From an uncultured Prevotella sp. (GTDB lineage Bacteria; Bacteroidota; Bacteroidia; Bacteroidales; Bacteroidaceae), in assembly GCA_900551055.1 (NCBI GenBank), contig URUK01000009.1:26111-90110 (forward strand): DNA of 64,000 bases, in the 5' to 3' direction. Positions 1 through 9,466 of the stretch are shown here, piece by piece. Under the pieces are notes generated by a model. That model was not told the DNA's origin, ran no database searches, and saw only the letters and a list, made by a program, of their open reading frames with translations. Every line of letters starts with the position of its first letter. Position 1 is the first letter of the stretch. The translations under genes were made by a program, and so were the position numbers.

Positions 1-1
1 G

Positions 2-1024
2 TTAAGCTGGGCCAACGGTTCTACCGGCGAGAACTTCGCGGCATGGATGGTGACGTGGGACTATACGCTTATGACGGCAAAGAGGCCGGACAACGGAGAG
101 TCGTACAACCCCGTGCAGCGTATAGCAATCCAAGACGGTGGCCGTCCTTGGAAATGTATGGCTCCGCCGCACGAAGTGTTTACAAACACGTTTGCCGACA
201 AGACCTACGACTCACGCTTTGACGGCACATTCACAACCGTGTACCGCGCCAACTGGGATCTTGCACACGCTGACAACTCACCGGCGACACTGGTAAACGC
301 GAATGACATGCAAATCAATCCCGGCGACCCGACATTGACTTTCATCACGGATTATGACGCTCCGGCCGGCTCCGAATACACTACAGAGAACACTGTTGGC
401 GGCTTTGAAGCTCCCGGACGCTCTGACTATGTGGTTCCATTGTCAGCCATCAGCCGCCGCAAGTATCCGGCGCTCTGGAAAATCGCGATGTACCGTACCG
501 ACAACGGCAACGGTCTGGGTTCTCCTAACGGCAGCATTACACGCCCGTATCCGGTAATGAAGTTCTCCGAGCTTTACTTTATCGGAGCCGAAGCGGCTGT
601 CAAGGGAGCTACACCACAGTCGGGATATTCAGCACGCGAGCTTATCAACGTTATCCGCGGACGTGCAGGAAAGTGGAGTTTCAACAGGGTTACAAACTCT
701 GAATACGTCGCCGACTTCAGCCAGCAGATGAAGGACGCTACGCCGCAGACCATAACGATTGACTTCCTCGTCGACGAGCTTAGCCGCGAATACTTCGGCG
801 AAGGCCGCCGCTGGTACGACCTCGTGCGCACACAAACGTGGAGGGAACGCGCCGAAACGTTCCACATCGCAGGTCCTTCAACCGAAGACTACACACCGGA
901 GGAATTCCACCGCGACATCCCCGACGGCTACTATCTACGCCCCATACCGCAGGCACAGCTCGACGGCATGGAGATGACCGACGACGAGAGGAACCAGTAT
1001 CAGAACCCGGCGTACAGGTGGTAA
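2..1024 (+). CDS. SusD/RagB-family outer-membrane glycan-binding lipoprotein, C-terminal part (5' end outside window)
   Basis: The reading frame is open from base 2, so the gene begins left of the window and only about 340 C-terminal residues are visible. The end is typical of SusD: a conserved block around YPVMKFSELYFIGAEAA, a segment ELSREYFGEGRRWYDLVR, and the terminal RPIPQAQLDG...NP.Y stretch. SusD proteins sit on the cell surface and pass glycan to a TonB-dependent SusC porin, whose gene normally lies just upstream. The next gene, an exported GH2 enzyme in the same direction, fits a polysaccharide-utilisation locus. The family call is secure; the substrate cannot be read from this part. 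Confidence 0.95.
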   Translation, partial: LSWANGSTGENFAAWMVTWDYTLMTAKRPDNGESYNPVQRIAIQDGGRPWKCMAPPHEVFTNTFADKTYDSRFDGTFTTVYRANWDLAHADNSPATLVNANDMQINPGDPTLTFITDYDAPAGSEYTTENTVGGFEAPGRSDYVVPLSAISRRKYPALWKIAMYRTDNGNGLGSPNGSITRPYPVMKFSELYFIGAEAAVKGATPQSGYSARELINVIRGRAGKWSFNRVTNSEYVADFSQQMKDATPQTITIDFLVDELSREYFGEGRRWYDLVRTQTWRERAETFHIAGPSTEDYTPEEFHRDIPDGYYLRPIPQAQLDGMEMTDDERNQYQNPAYRW

Positions 1025-1072
1025 TGAAAGTTTGAATGTCTTGGTATCAATTGATATGATTTGAGTTTGTTG

Positions 1073-1162
1073 TGGGAGTGGAACGTTTTGGTAATCTTGA
1101 AAGTTACATGAAATGTCCACTCCCATTATTGTCACAATCTTTTCACCGTGCCCATACGGGCA
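1073..1162 (+). repeat. Inverted repeats in the susD-GH2 gap
   Basis: Two hairpins lie between the genes: a 10-bp inverted repeat (tgggagtgga at 1073-1082 with tccactccca at 1116-1125) and a compact palindrome tgcccatacgggca at 1149-1162, just before the GH2 start. They could be an mRNA processing or partial termination signal tuning expression between susD and the enzyme gene. No T-run follows, so a strong terminator is unlikely. Confidence 0.45.
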
Positions 1163-1177
1163 TGTAATACGTAATTT

Positions 1178-3535
1178 ATGAGAAAACCGATTATTGTCTT
1201 ATTCGTATTTCTGACAAGCCTACTCACATGCCATGCCGGCAATGTTGAGCGGAAACAGAACTTCGACTTCGATTGGAAATTCATCCTTGACGACAACCGC
1301 GGCTACTCATCAGCATCGGTGGACGACTCAGGATGGCAAGACGTGCAGCTGCCGCATGACTGGAGCACCGCCCTGGCTTGGGACAAAAGCGTAAGCGGTT
1401 CGGCGGCACACCTGCCGGGCGGCATCGGATGGTACAGAAAAACATTCAACATCCCGTCAGCTTATAAAGGCAAAAAGGTGTCAATCCTCTTCGACGGCAT
1501 CTACCATCAGAGCGACGTCTACATCAACGGCCGCCATCTCGGCTTCAGGCCGTATGGCTTTTGCAGCATAGAATACGACCTTACGCCCTACCTTAACTAT
1601 GGAGGCGCAAACGTCATTGCCGTGCGCGTTGATAGGAAAGAGAAGCAGGAGGTATGCCGATGGTACACAGGCTCTGGCATATACCGCCACGCATGGCTGC
1701 AAGTGCGCAACCCCATACACATTCCTACATACGGAACATACGTCACCACGCCGCGCGTCACGGCATCACAGGCCGATGTCGACATAGTGACAACGCTTGT
1801 AAACAAAAGCGGCAAGCCGCAGGAAGTAACCGTGACACAGCGCATAACCGACGCTGAAGGCAAAACCGCAGCCAAGGCGAAAGCCCTGAAAAAGCACCTG
1901 CAGGCAGGCGACTCCGTAGACGTAAAGCAGTCGCTTGTGCTTGAAAGCCCCACGCTATGGTCGCAGGACAACCCCTACCTGTACGTCATGGAGACAACGG
2001 TCAAGGCCGGAGGAAAGACAGTCGACACATACCGCACCACCTTCGGTGTGCGCACAATCAAGTTCGACCCTGAACACGGGTTCTTCCTCAACGGCAAGCA
2101 CGTCAAGCTGAAAGGCATGTGCCTGCATCAGGACATGGGCGTACTGGGCACCGCCGTGCCCGACCGCGGCTACGAGTACCGCCTCGAAATACTGAAAGCG
2201 TATGGCTGCAACGCCATACGCTGCGCCCACAACCAGCCCTCGCCCGAACTGCTTGACCTTTGCGACCGCATGGGACTGCTTGTAATCGACGAGGCGTTTG
2301 ACAAGTGGAAGTCCGGATATTACGCCAAGTACTTTGACGAGTGGTGGCAGCGCGACATGGCGGACATGGTCCTGCGCGACCGCAACCATCCGTCGATAAT
2401 CCTCTGGAGCATTGGCAACGAGGTGCAGGAGGCATGGGACGAAGGCACCGAGGGCATAGAACGCGCAAAGATGCTCAACGACTTCGTACACCGTCTCGAA
2501 CCGACACGCCCCACAACGCTGGCCGCACAGAACAACCACAACGGCAAATTCTCGGCCATTGTCGACGTGACAGGCTACAACTACCTCGAAGCACGACTGC
2601 TGGCCGACCGCGCCAACAACCCCACCCACTGCTACTTCATATCCGAAGAACTGCCCTATTTCCAAGGGGCGGAGGGCAACATACGCGCTTACCTGACCGA
2701 CAACCCGTGGAACACGATAGCCGCACACGACTTCATTGCCGGCGGCTTCATCTGGTCGGGGGTTGACTATTGGGGCGAAGCCGGCGGCGACAGCCACGGA
2801 TGGCCCAACGGTCTGTTTGACATGGCCATGACGGAGAAGCCGCGCGCCATATTCCACCGCGCGATGTGGAACCCCGACAAGCCCGTAGTAGGCATAGCCG
2901 TTATGGACAATTCGCTCGACATCGACCACGGGCGCGACCTGTGGCAGTGGCCCATGATGGCGTCGCACTGGAGCTTCCCCCAACGTTACAGGGGGCTTAT
3001 GATGGAAGTGCGCACCACCACGAACTGCGAGCGCGTAGAGCTGGTTTGCAACGACAAGCAGATGGGAGTGTACAAGACGGCCGACTATCCCAACCACACC
3101 ATCAACTGGTTCGTACCGTTCAACCCCGGCACAATCGTAGCCAACGCATACAACGGCGACAGCCTTGTCGCCACAGCACGGCTCGTAACGGCTTACAAGG
3201 CCGAGAAAATAAGTGCCAAGGCTGACCGCACACGGCTAAGAGCCGACGGACAAGACCTGTCGTTCATAAAAATAGAGCTACAGGACAAAGACGGCAACCC
3301 CGTAGAAGTTGACGACCGCAACATCAGCGTCTCGGTAGACGGCGAGGGAGTGCTGCGCGGCATCGATACAGGCGAGACGCGACGCAAGGAACTGCTGACC
3401 GCCAACACCGTAAAGTCATACTTCGGCCGCGCACAGGCCGTAGTCCAGTCGACAAGAAAAGCGGGAACGGTGAACGTCCGCATCAAGGTTGACGGCATAG
3501 ACGGCGAGCAGGTCATCCCCCTCACCACCGAATGA
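1178..3535 (+). CDS. Exported glycoside hydrolase family 2 (beta-galactosidase-like)
   Basis: The 785-residue protein starts with a signal peptide (about residues 1-20, ending CHAG). It then shows the GH2 order: jelly-roll sugar-binding domain with the LPHDWS motif, immunoglobulin-like domain, TIM barrel, then C-terminal domains of the DUF4982 and Ig-like type found in Bacteroides enzymes. The acid/base glutamate is in WSIGNE (E415) and the nucleophile is probably in the ISEELPYF segment (E490 or E491). It most likely removes beta-galactosyl or related residues from oligosaccharides in the periplasm. It follows susD in the same direction after 153 bp, and the pectinesterase nearby suggests pectin side chains as substrate. 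GH2 also contains beta-glucuronidases and mannosidases, so specificity is open. Confidence 0.93.
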   Translation: MRKPIIVLFVFLTSLLTCHAGNVERKQNFDFDWKFILDDNRGYSSASVDDSGWQDVQLPHDWSTALAWDKSVSGSAAHLPGGIGWYRKTFNIPSAYKGKKVSILFDGIYHQSDVYINGRHLGFRPYGFCSIEYDLTPYLNYGGANVIAVRVDRKEKQEVCRWYTGSGIYRHAWLQVRNPIHIPTYGTYVTTPRVTASQADVDIVTTLVNKSGKPQEVTVTQRITDAEGKTAAKAKALKKHLQAGDSVDVKQSLVLESPTLWSQDNPYLYVMETTVKAGGKTVDTYRTTFGVRTIKFDPEHGFFLNGKHVKLKGMCLHQDMGVLGTAVPDRGYEYRLEILKAYGCNAIRCAHNQPSPELLDLCDRMGLLVIDEAFDKWKSGYYAKYFDEWWQRDMADMVLRDRNHPSIILWSIGNEVQEAWDEGTEGIERAKMLNDFVHRLEPTRPTTLAAQNNHNGKFSAIVDVTGYNYLEARLLADRANNPTHCYFISEELPYFQGAEGNIRAYLTDNPWNTIAAHDFIAGGFIWSGVDYWGEAGGDSHGWPNGLFDMAMTEKPRAIFHRAMWNPDKPVVGIAVMDNSLDIDHGRDLWQWPMMASHWSFPQRYRGLMMEVRTTTNCERVELVCNDKQMGVYKTADYPNHTINWFVPFNPGTIVANAYNGDSLVATARLVTAYKAEKISAKADRTRLRADGQDLSFIKIELQDKDGNPVEVDDRNISVSVDGEGVLRGIDTGETRRKELLTANTVKSYFGRAQAVVQSTRKAGTVNVRIKVDGIDGEQVIPLTTE

Positions 3536-3638
3536 CATCAGGGCGTTCTGGCACGCCAATGCGATACAGGCACAATGTACCCTCACGGTACACAATGAGA
3601 CCAAAGTGTTTCATCAGTGTTGTTTAATTAAGGTAGAA

Positions 3639-3670
3639 GGCACGCCGCTCATGCGGCGCGCCATTCTTTT
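3639..3670 (+). terminator. Rho-independent terminator after the GH2 gene
   Basis: ggcacgccgc (3639-3648) pairs with gcggcgcgcc (3653-3662) across a TCAT loop with one mismatch, followed by attctttt. It lies about 100 bp after the GH2 stop. Two weaker hairpins lie between the stop and it (about 3542-3600). Confidence 0.75.
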
Positions 3671-3991
3671 TCCCACATTTTACCGTCACCTGTCACAACC
3701 GCCAATAACCTGCAGTCAATCAACAACTTAACACGTGACAGTAAAATCCACTCACTGTCACATAACGTCATACCGTCCGAACGCCGCAAAGAGGCGTATA
3801 AAATAAACTAAGCCATTTTGATACGTTCTTTCAGAACTAAGGACACGATTGCGTCTTAATGGAGCAATCTTCGAAATTATGTCCATACAAGAAGTGCATG
3901 CTTATACCGAACCCACGTTAATATACAGTGACTATTGACACAAGCGATTGGGATTCATAAAGTCATGTGAATGAAGACGGCTTGCACTTGA
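3671..3991. other. Gene-free spacer
   Basis: About 320 bp between the GH2 terminator and the end of the convergent yjbQ gene. I see no ORF, tRNA or clear promoter in it. It is low in the repeat families that fill most other gaps of this window. Confidence 0.5.
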
Positions 3992-4405
3992 CTATTCCCC
4001 TATTATGGTGGCGACTATCCGACGTGCACCGCCGTAGTTGCGGTACTCGCAGAGGTAGATGCCTTGCCATGTGCCGAGGTTGAGGCGGTGATTGGTTATT
4101 GGAATGTTGAGACTTACACCCGAGAGGGTCGACTTGGCGTGTGCCGGCATGTCGTCGTCGCCTTCGAGGGTGTGGGTATAATACGGCTGACGTTCGGGCA
4201 CAACGCGGTTGAAGATGCTCTCCATGTCGGTGCGCACATCGGGGTCGGCGTTCTCATTGATGGTGAGTCCGCAGCTGGTGTGCTTCACAAAGAGATTGAG
4301 CAGCCCTTTGCCCGGCAGGGGCGGAAGCTGACTTACTATTTCGTCGGTTACGAGGTGGAAGCCACGGCGGCGCGACTTCAGTGTTATTTCAATTTGTTCT
4401 ACCAT
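3992..4405 (-). CDS. yjbQ: YjbQ/UPF0047 family protein (secondary thiamine-phosphate synthase type)
   Basis: A 137-residue protein of the full usual length for the family. It shows the family's conserved blocks: KHTSCGLTINENADPDV near residue 42, a DDDMPAHAKS block near 83, and LGTWQGIYLCEYRN near 109. The histidines and acidic residues in these blocks are the proposed metal or active-site positions. E. coli YjbQ has weak thiamine-phosphate synthase activity, but the physiological role is unsettled. Its 5' side lies in a repeat-rich gap shared with the pectinesterase gene, which has the same direction. Confidence 0.9.
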   Translation of the reverse strand: MVEQIEITLKSRRRGFHLVTDEIVSQLPPLPGKGLLNLFVKHTSCGLTINENADPDVRTDMESIFNRVVPERQPYYTHTLEGDDDMPAHAKSTLSGVSLNIPITNHRLNLGTWQGIYLCEYRNYGGARRIVATIIGE

Positions 4406-4410
4406 TTTTT

Positions 4411-4602
4411 AGTTGACGAGTTGACAAGAGACGAGCAGACAAGGGACGAGAGACAAGTGGACAAGGGACAAGTTGACAAGGGACGAGCAGACGAGGAACA
4501 AGGAATGAGTGAAATATTATCACTTTTCTAATCGTCACTCATATCTTGTCCCTTGTCCACTTGTCTCTCGTTTCTTGTCTGCTTGTTACTTGTCAATTCG
4601 TT
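4411..4602. repeat. Low-complexity inverted repeat, family C (gacaagggacgag words), copy 1
   Basis: The left part (4411-4502) is a run of degenerate gacaagggacgag / gacaagttgac words. The right part (about 4545-4602) holds their reverse complements (cttgtcccttgtccacttgtctc). Transcribed, this gives a long imperfect hairpin between the pectinesterase stop and the yjbQ start. A second copy lies at 46245-46342. Confidence 0.85.
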
Positions 4603-5570
4603 TACTTATTAACTTTCCAGTCCTTAAATACGTTTTCAACGGTCACTTGGGCGGCTTCTTTCTTGGCGAGCTGCTTGCTCCACCCTACCCTTTCTGCTGT
4701 TTTCGCGCCGTCACCGGTGTTGTCATACTCCAAGTAACGGGCGGTCTGTTCGTTCTTAGGGTTCTTCCAGTTGTGCCATCCGGCAGGCACTATGTGGCCA
4801 CCAAGGTCGCAGTTCATGAACAGGGTGTAAGCGTATGGACGCCACGGACGGCCGAGATATACTTTGTCTACGCCGGGAGCGGCGGTCAGACGGCAATGGT
4901 TGAACACGTAGCCGAAAGCCACGTCCTGCGGAGTTGACGCCGCCGTGACGTATGAGTCGGCCTTGCTGTGTATGGTGCAGTTCTCAAACCACGCCGTAGA
5001 CGGGCCGAAAATAAAGTCGGTTGTGCCCTCTATGTAGCAGTTGTTGAAGTAAACGCGCGTTCCGCCAACGCCGGTATAGACGGTGTCCTGATTGCCCAAG
5101 AAGCGACAACCTATGAACGTAAGGCGGTCGCCCTCGGTGTGTAAGGCTACTGCCTGGCCCAGCTTGGCGGCGTTGTTCTCGATTGTTATGTTCTTGAACG
5201 TTATGTCGCTGCCCTCCACTTTCACTGTATATGTGCGGAATGTGCCCATGGGCTTATTGGTCTCTGGCAGGCGTATGTTGGCGTGGTCGTCGTATGTTAT
5301 GATGGTCTTGTCCGCACTTTCGCCGCAAATCTCGATGTTGGTGAGCCACGACGGGATGATGACTTTCTCTTTGTAAACGCCGTTCTTCACGTAGATTACC
5401 TTGTGGTATTCCATGAAGGCGCGGCAAACCTCGACGGCTTCACCCACGGTGCGGAACTCTCCTGTGCCGTCTCTGGCGACAAAGAGAGTGTCCGGGTTGT
5501 CGTATTTGCTGGCTGCATTGGCTGCCAACGAGCAGGCAAAAGCCAATAAAGAGATGAAAATATTTTTCAT
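4602..5570 (-). CDS. Exported pectinesterase, carbohydrate esterase family 8
   Basis: A 322-residue protein with an N-terminal signal peptide (about 1-19, ending ANA) and a parallel beta-helix of the CE8 family. Hallmarks are all present: GQAVALHT (138-145), GNQDTVYT with the acid D162, GTTDFIFG with the nucleophile D185, and LGRPWRPY with R241 and W243. It removes methyl esters from homogalacturonan, exposing the chain to pectate lyases. Together with SusD and GH2 it supports a pectin-directed locus, although it runs in the opposite direction and may be regulated separately. The stop codon lies at the edge of the family C repeat. Confidence 0.95.
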   Translation of the reverse strand: MKNIFISLLAFACSLAANAASKYDNPDTLFVARDGTGEFRTVGEAVEVCRAFMEYHKVIYVKNGVYKEKVIIPSWLTNIEICGESADKTIITYDDHANIRLPETNKPMGTFRTYTVKVEGSDITFKNITIENNAAKLGQAVALHTEGDRLTFIGCRFLGNQDTVYTGVGGTRVYFNNCYIEGTTDFIFGPSTAWFENCTIHSKADSYVTAASTPQDVAFGYVFNHCRLTAAPGVDKVYLGRPWRPYAYTLFMNCDLGGHIVPAGWHNWKNPKNEQTARYLEYDNTGDGAKTAERVGWSKQLAKKEAAQVTVENVFKDWKVNK

Positions 5571-5655
5571 TTTCCTGATTGATTTTAGTATTTAACGTTA
5601 GCCTAATGAAAGCATGGCGATAGCGGATGTTTTCCTATATGCCGTGTCTTGCTCT

Positions 5656-5718
5656 GCAAAAGACGGCTTTTCATAGCCTGAAAGGCCATGTTTCAGGCTG
5701 TAAAAGGCGGTCTTCGGG
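5656..5718. repeat. Palindromic AAAGGC/GCCTTT array, family K, copy 1 (degenerate)
   Basis: Four degenerate modules of the type aaaagacggctttt, gaaaggccatgtttc and aaaaggcggtctt follow each other in the gap between the pectinesterase gene and the relA/spoT stop. It is the weakest of ten copies; the best are at 22289-22401, 38609-38730 and 42711-42812. Confidence 0.6.
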
Positions 5719-5775
5719 CAACAGGCTGGTTTTCAGTGCTTTCCATGCAAGGAGGATTTTGTGACGGAGGGGACA

Positions 5776-8049
5776 TCAAACCACCTGCGTCACTTCCTGT
5801 AGTCCGTCAATCTTTTTAAGTTTGTCGATTATCGTGCGCACATCGTCACGGTCGTGTATGCGCAGGTCGAGCGAACCGTCAAAGATACCTTCGTCACACG
5901 ATATGGTTATTTTATGAATGTTCACGTTAAGCTCTTCAGATATGACCTGTGTAACTTCGTTGAGTATCCCGATTCGGTCGGTACCCTTAATCTCAATCAT
6001 CGCGTCGAAGAACAGCTGCTTGTGCATGTCCCACTTGGCGTCGAGTATGCGGTTGCCGTAGCTCGACTTCAGCCTTGCGGCCACGGGGCATGAACGCTTG
6101 TGTATTTCGATGCGGTTCTTTCCGTCGATGAAGCCGAGGGCATCGTCGCCGGGTATGGGGTGGCAACATTGCAGGAATACAAACTGATGGATGTTCTCAT
6201 CGGTAATGTAGATTGGCTTCTTCCGGTTAAAGCCCTCCGTAACGATGAAATAGGCGGGCTTCTTTTCGTCCTGCCCTTTCTTCTTTTTACCGACAAAGGG
6301 CACAAACTTGCGCAGGTTGCCAGCAATGTTCTGCTTTTTCTTCTTCCCTGTTATTTCGTCGATGTCCTTGTCGCCGAGTATGATGGTCTTGTCGCCAAGA
6401 GCCTTGAAAAGCGTCTCGGGCTTCTGCACATCATGAAAGTCGCAGAGCTTGTCGATGATTGACGAGTTCGGCTCAAGCGAGTGCTTTTTAAGGAACTCGG
6501 CCAACACCTCCTCGCCTTTCTTCTGTATCTCCTTCGCATCGCGCCTAAGAATCGCCTGTATCTTGGCCTTGGCCTTGGCCGTAGAAGCGAAGTTTATCCA
6601 CGAAGGCTGCACATGCTGAGAGTTAGACGTCAGTATTTCCACCTGGTCTCCGCTCTGCAGCTTGTGGCTCAGCGGTACAAGTTTGTGGTTAACTTTCGCT
6701 CCTATACAGTGGCTTCCGAGAAAAGTATGTATTTGAAAGGCAAAGTCAAGGGCGGTGCATCCGGCCGGCATTGTCTTGATTTCACCTTTCGGGGTGAACA
6801 CGAATATTTCCGACGCGAAAAGATTTAGCTTGATGGCATCGAGAAAGTCCATAGCGTCTGGCTGCGGGTCGTCAAGTATTTCCTTGATGGTGCGCAGCCA
6901 GTTGTTCAGCTCGCCGTCGTCCTCGGCAATTTCCTCTCCCTCCTTGTATTTCCAATGGGCGGCAAATCCCTGCTCGGCAATCTCGTCCATACGGTCGGAA
7001 CGGATTTGCACCTCTATCCAACGCCCCTGCTTGCTCATCAACGTTACGTGCAACGCCTGATAGCCATTAGCCTTGGGATGGTTCACCCAGTCGCGAAGGC
7101 GGTCGGGATGAGCCTTATATATCTGGCTTATCGCAACGTAGATGTTAAAGCACTCGTTGACTTCCTCTTCACGCTTTTCGGGCTTGAATATGATGCGCAC
7201 GGCAAGGATGTCGTATATTTGGTCAAAGGTGACATGCTTGTTCTGCATCTTGTTCCAAATGGAATAAGGGCTTTTCACACGCGCCTTTATCTGGTATTCA
7301 ATACCTTTCATCTTGTCCAACGCCTCGCGTATCGGCGCGGTAAAGTCGGCAAAAAGGCTCTCGCGCGACGCCTGGGTGTCGGCAAGCTGGTCTTCTATCA
7401 GTTTGTATTCTTCGGGATGTTCGAACTTGAAACTAAGGTTCTCAAGTTCCGTCTTGATTTTGTTCAGTCCGAGCCTGTTGGCCAAAGGCGCATAGATGTA
7501 CAACGTTTCGCCTGCTATCTTGTATTGCTTGTTGGCCGGCTGGCTGTCAAGAGTGCGCATGTTGTGCAGACGGTCGCATATTTTTATGAGGATGACGCGG
7601 ATGTCGTCGCTCATGGTAAGCAGCAGCTTCTTGAAGTTCTCGGCCTGCGCCGATGCCTGGTCGCCGAATATGCCGCCGGAAATCTTGGTAAGGCCATCGA
7701 CAATCTGCGCGATTTTATGGCCGAAGATGTTTTCAATGTCTTCTACGGTGTAGTCGGTATCTTCCACAACGTCATGCAACAGTGCCGCGCTGATGCTCGT
7801 CGAGCCAAGCCCCATCTCCGAACAGGCGATTTGCGCTACTGCTATCGGGTGCATTATGTAAGGCTCTCCGGACAGGCGGCGCACTCCCTTATGCGCCTGC
7901 TTGGCAAAATTGAACGCCTTTGTTATCAGGTCAACCTTCTTGCGGTGACGTGTAGCAAGGTAGCTATCAAGCAAATGCTGGAACGCATCGTTTACCAGTT
8001 TGTCTTCTGCTTCGGCCTTTGCCTTGTCTATGCTGTTCTGCTCTTCCAT
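5776..8049 (-). CDS. relA/spoT: Bifunctional (p)ppGpp synthetase/hydrolase, RelA/SpoT family
   Basis: At 757 residues it has the full long RSH layout: HD hydrolase domain (H67, HD at 92-93 within LLHDVVEDTD), synthetase domain (around YDILAVRIIF), TGS domain (starting FTPKGEIKTMPAG) and a C-terminal ACT domain (about 680-757). It makes and degrades the alarmone (p)ppGpp in response to amino-acid and other starvation. Intact HD residues point to a bifunctional enzyme. It is the last gene of the leftward parA-parB-DUF5683-transglycosylase cluster, 58 bp after the transglycosylase. Confidence 0.96.
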   Translation of the reverse strand: MEEQNSIDKAKAEAEDKLVNDAFQHLLDSYLATRHRKKVDLITKAFNFAKQAHKGVRRLSGEPYIMHPIAVAQIACSEMGLGSTSISAALLHDVVEDTDYTVEDIENIFGHKIAQIVDGLTKISGGIFGDQASAQAENFKKLLLTMSDDIRVILIKICDRLHNMRTLDSQPANKQYKIAGETLYIYAPLANRLGLNKIKTELENLSFKFEHPEEYKLIEDQLADTQASRESLFADFTAPIREALDKMKGIEYQIKARVKSPYSIWNKMQNKHVTFDQIYDILAVRIIFKPEKREEEVNECFNIYVAISQIYKAHPDRLRDWVNHPKANGYQALHVTLMSKQGRWIEVQIRSDRMDEIAEQGFAAHWKYKEGEEIAEDDGELNNWLRTIKEILDDPQPDAMDFLDAIKLNLFASEIFVFTPKGEIKTMPAGCTALDFAFQIHTFLGSHCIGAKVNHKLVPLSHKLQSGDQVEILTSNSQHVQPSWINFASTAKAKAKIQAILRRDAKEIQKKGEEVLAEFLKKHSLEPNSSIIDKLCDFHDVQKPETLFKALGDKTIILGDKDIDEITGKKKKQNIAGNLRKFVPFVGKKKKGQDEKKPAYFIVTEGFNRKKPIYITDENIHQFVFLQCCHPIPGDDALGFIDGKNRIEIHKRSCPVAARLKSSYGNRILDAKWDMHKQLFFDAMIEIKGTDRIGILNEVTQVISEELNVNIHKITISCDEGIFDGSLDLRIHDRDDVRTIIDKLKKIDGLQEVTQVV

Positions 8050-8107
8050 GGCTGTGTGCTTCTTGGATATTATATAAAAAAGGTGTATCGGCTTACGGCG
8101 CAGAAGG

Positions 8108-9409
8108 TCATCTCACCCTTATTTTCTTTCCGGCGCGTATGTTGTTGCCGCGTATGCCGTTGAGCTGGCGCAGCCTCTTCACCGTAGTATGGTTTCTCTC
8201 GGCTATTTCCGACAGGGTGTCGCCCTTCCTTATAGTGACCCTTTTCACCCTCGAACGCCTACTACGCCTTGAAGAACTACGTTTCTTTGTTGTGCTGCTC
8301 TTCGTCGTGTTGTCCACTTCGACCAATGAGCGCCTTGTGAAAAGATCTTCCGCCTTATAATTGTAGATAGAATCTTCGTTCGCTATGAATGTGTTTGTCG
8401 CCGTTGCCGGCATCCTTATGATTGAAGGCTTGCTGCTGCCATTCACTATGTCACGGCGGTATTGCGGATTAAGTGTACGCAGCTCGTCAAGCTCAAGGCC
8501 GCATACTTCGGCAATCTGCTTCAAATGTACGTCCCTGCTCACCACAATGGTGTCGGTCTTTGCAGGCAACTGCGTGCGCATCGGACAAATGTTGTGCTCG
8601 CAATAATAGTTCATCACGTAGTTTGCCGCGATAAAAGCCGGCACATATCCTCTTGTCTCGCGCGGCAGATAAGGGTATATCTTCCAATAGTCGGCTTCAC
8701 CGCCGGCGCGGTGCATCGCCTTCTTGATGTTTTCCGGACCGCAGTTGTAAGCTGCTATGACGAGGCTCCAGTCCCCGAAGATATTATAAAGGTCTTTCAA
8801 ATATCTTGCCGCGGCGAACGACGACTTTACAGGGTCACGGCGCTCATCAACCAAAGAATTCACCTCAAGCCCATATTGCTTTCCCGTAGCCACCATGAAT
8901 TGCCACAATCCGGCCGCCCCTGCATGGGAAGTAGCCATCGGATTGAGAGCCGACTCTATCACCGGCAGGTATTTAAGTTCAAGCGGCAGACCGTTAGCTT
9001 CAAGAGCCTCTTCGAATATCGGAGTATAAAAGTTTGAAGCCCCGAGCATATAGCTTACCGAATGGCGCAAGCGGCCGGTATACCTGTCGATGAATTGCTG
9101 GACAATATCGTTATAAGGCATCTCCATGACATTGGGAAGGCGGCTCAACCTGTCGATATACACCTCTTTGGGATAAGTCTTGTTTTCGTCACGGTAATTG
9201 CAGTCGTTGTCCGGCTGCAAATAGGTTTTCGAATAGTATAAGTTCAGGAGGCTGTCAACTTCATAGTTCATGGCCTCCGGCACATCGATGACTTCCTCCT
9301 TTCCATCGTCATCTGTAACGATGATTTCCTCGTTCACGTTTTGCGCCTGCATCACGCAGTTGCACCCGAGAAACATGACAGCAATGATGGCAGACGTCTT
9401 CTTTCTCAT
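8108..9409 (-). CDS. Lytic murein transglycosylase with C-terminal LysM (MltD-like)
   Basis: From the ATG at 9409 the protein has 433 residues and opens with a signal peptide (KKTSAIIAVMFLGC...). The FLGC could also be a lipobox. An upstream in-frame start at 9460 would put 17 unlikely residues before it. The SLT catalytic domain holds the glutamate E152 in LPVIESALNP, then GAAGLWQFM and AAYNCGP. A Ser/Arg-rich linker leads to one LysM peptidoglycan-binding domain at the end (KGDTLSEIAERN). It cleaves glycan strands in the periplasm. Placement after parB and DUF5683 is a recurrent Bacteroidales arrangement. Confidence 0.94.
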   Translation of the reverse strand: MRKKTSAIIAVMFLGCNCVMQAQNVNEEIIVTDDDGKEEVIDVPEAMNYEVDSLLNLYYSKTYLQPDNDCNYRDENKTYPKEVYIDRLSRLPNVMEMPYNDIVQQFIDRYTGRLRHSVSYMLGASNFYTPIFEEALEANGLPLELKYLPVIESALNPMATSHAGAAGLWQFMVATGKQYGLEVNSLVDERRDPVKSSFAAARYLKDLYNIFGDWSLVIAAYNCGPENIKKAMHRAGGEADYWKIYPYLPRETRGYVPAFIAANYVMNYYCEHNICPMRTQLPAKTDTIVVSRDVHLKQIAEVCGLELDELRTLNPQYRRDIVNGSSKPSIIRMPATATNTFIANEDSIYNYKAEDLFTRRSLVEVDNTTKSSTTKKRSSSRRSRRSRVKRVTIRKGDTLSEIAERNHTTVKRLRQLNGIRGNNIRAGKKIRVR

Positions 9410-9466
9410 TGTTTTATACTGTATATGCATTATATGTTTAAGAGTTCCCTTTTTACACATTCCAAC

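Noticed and set aside
1955..3097. 380-codon open frame on the minus strand inside the GH2 gene
   Set aside because: It is the exact antisense of a strongly supported GH2 coding region, with no recognisable domain; long antisense frames are common in GC-rich codons of this genome.
6955..8163. 402-codon frame antisense to relA/spoT
   Set aside because: Shadow of the RSH gene; composition rich in Val, Leu, Arg and no family motif.
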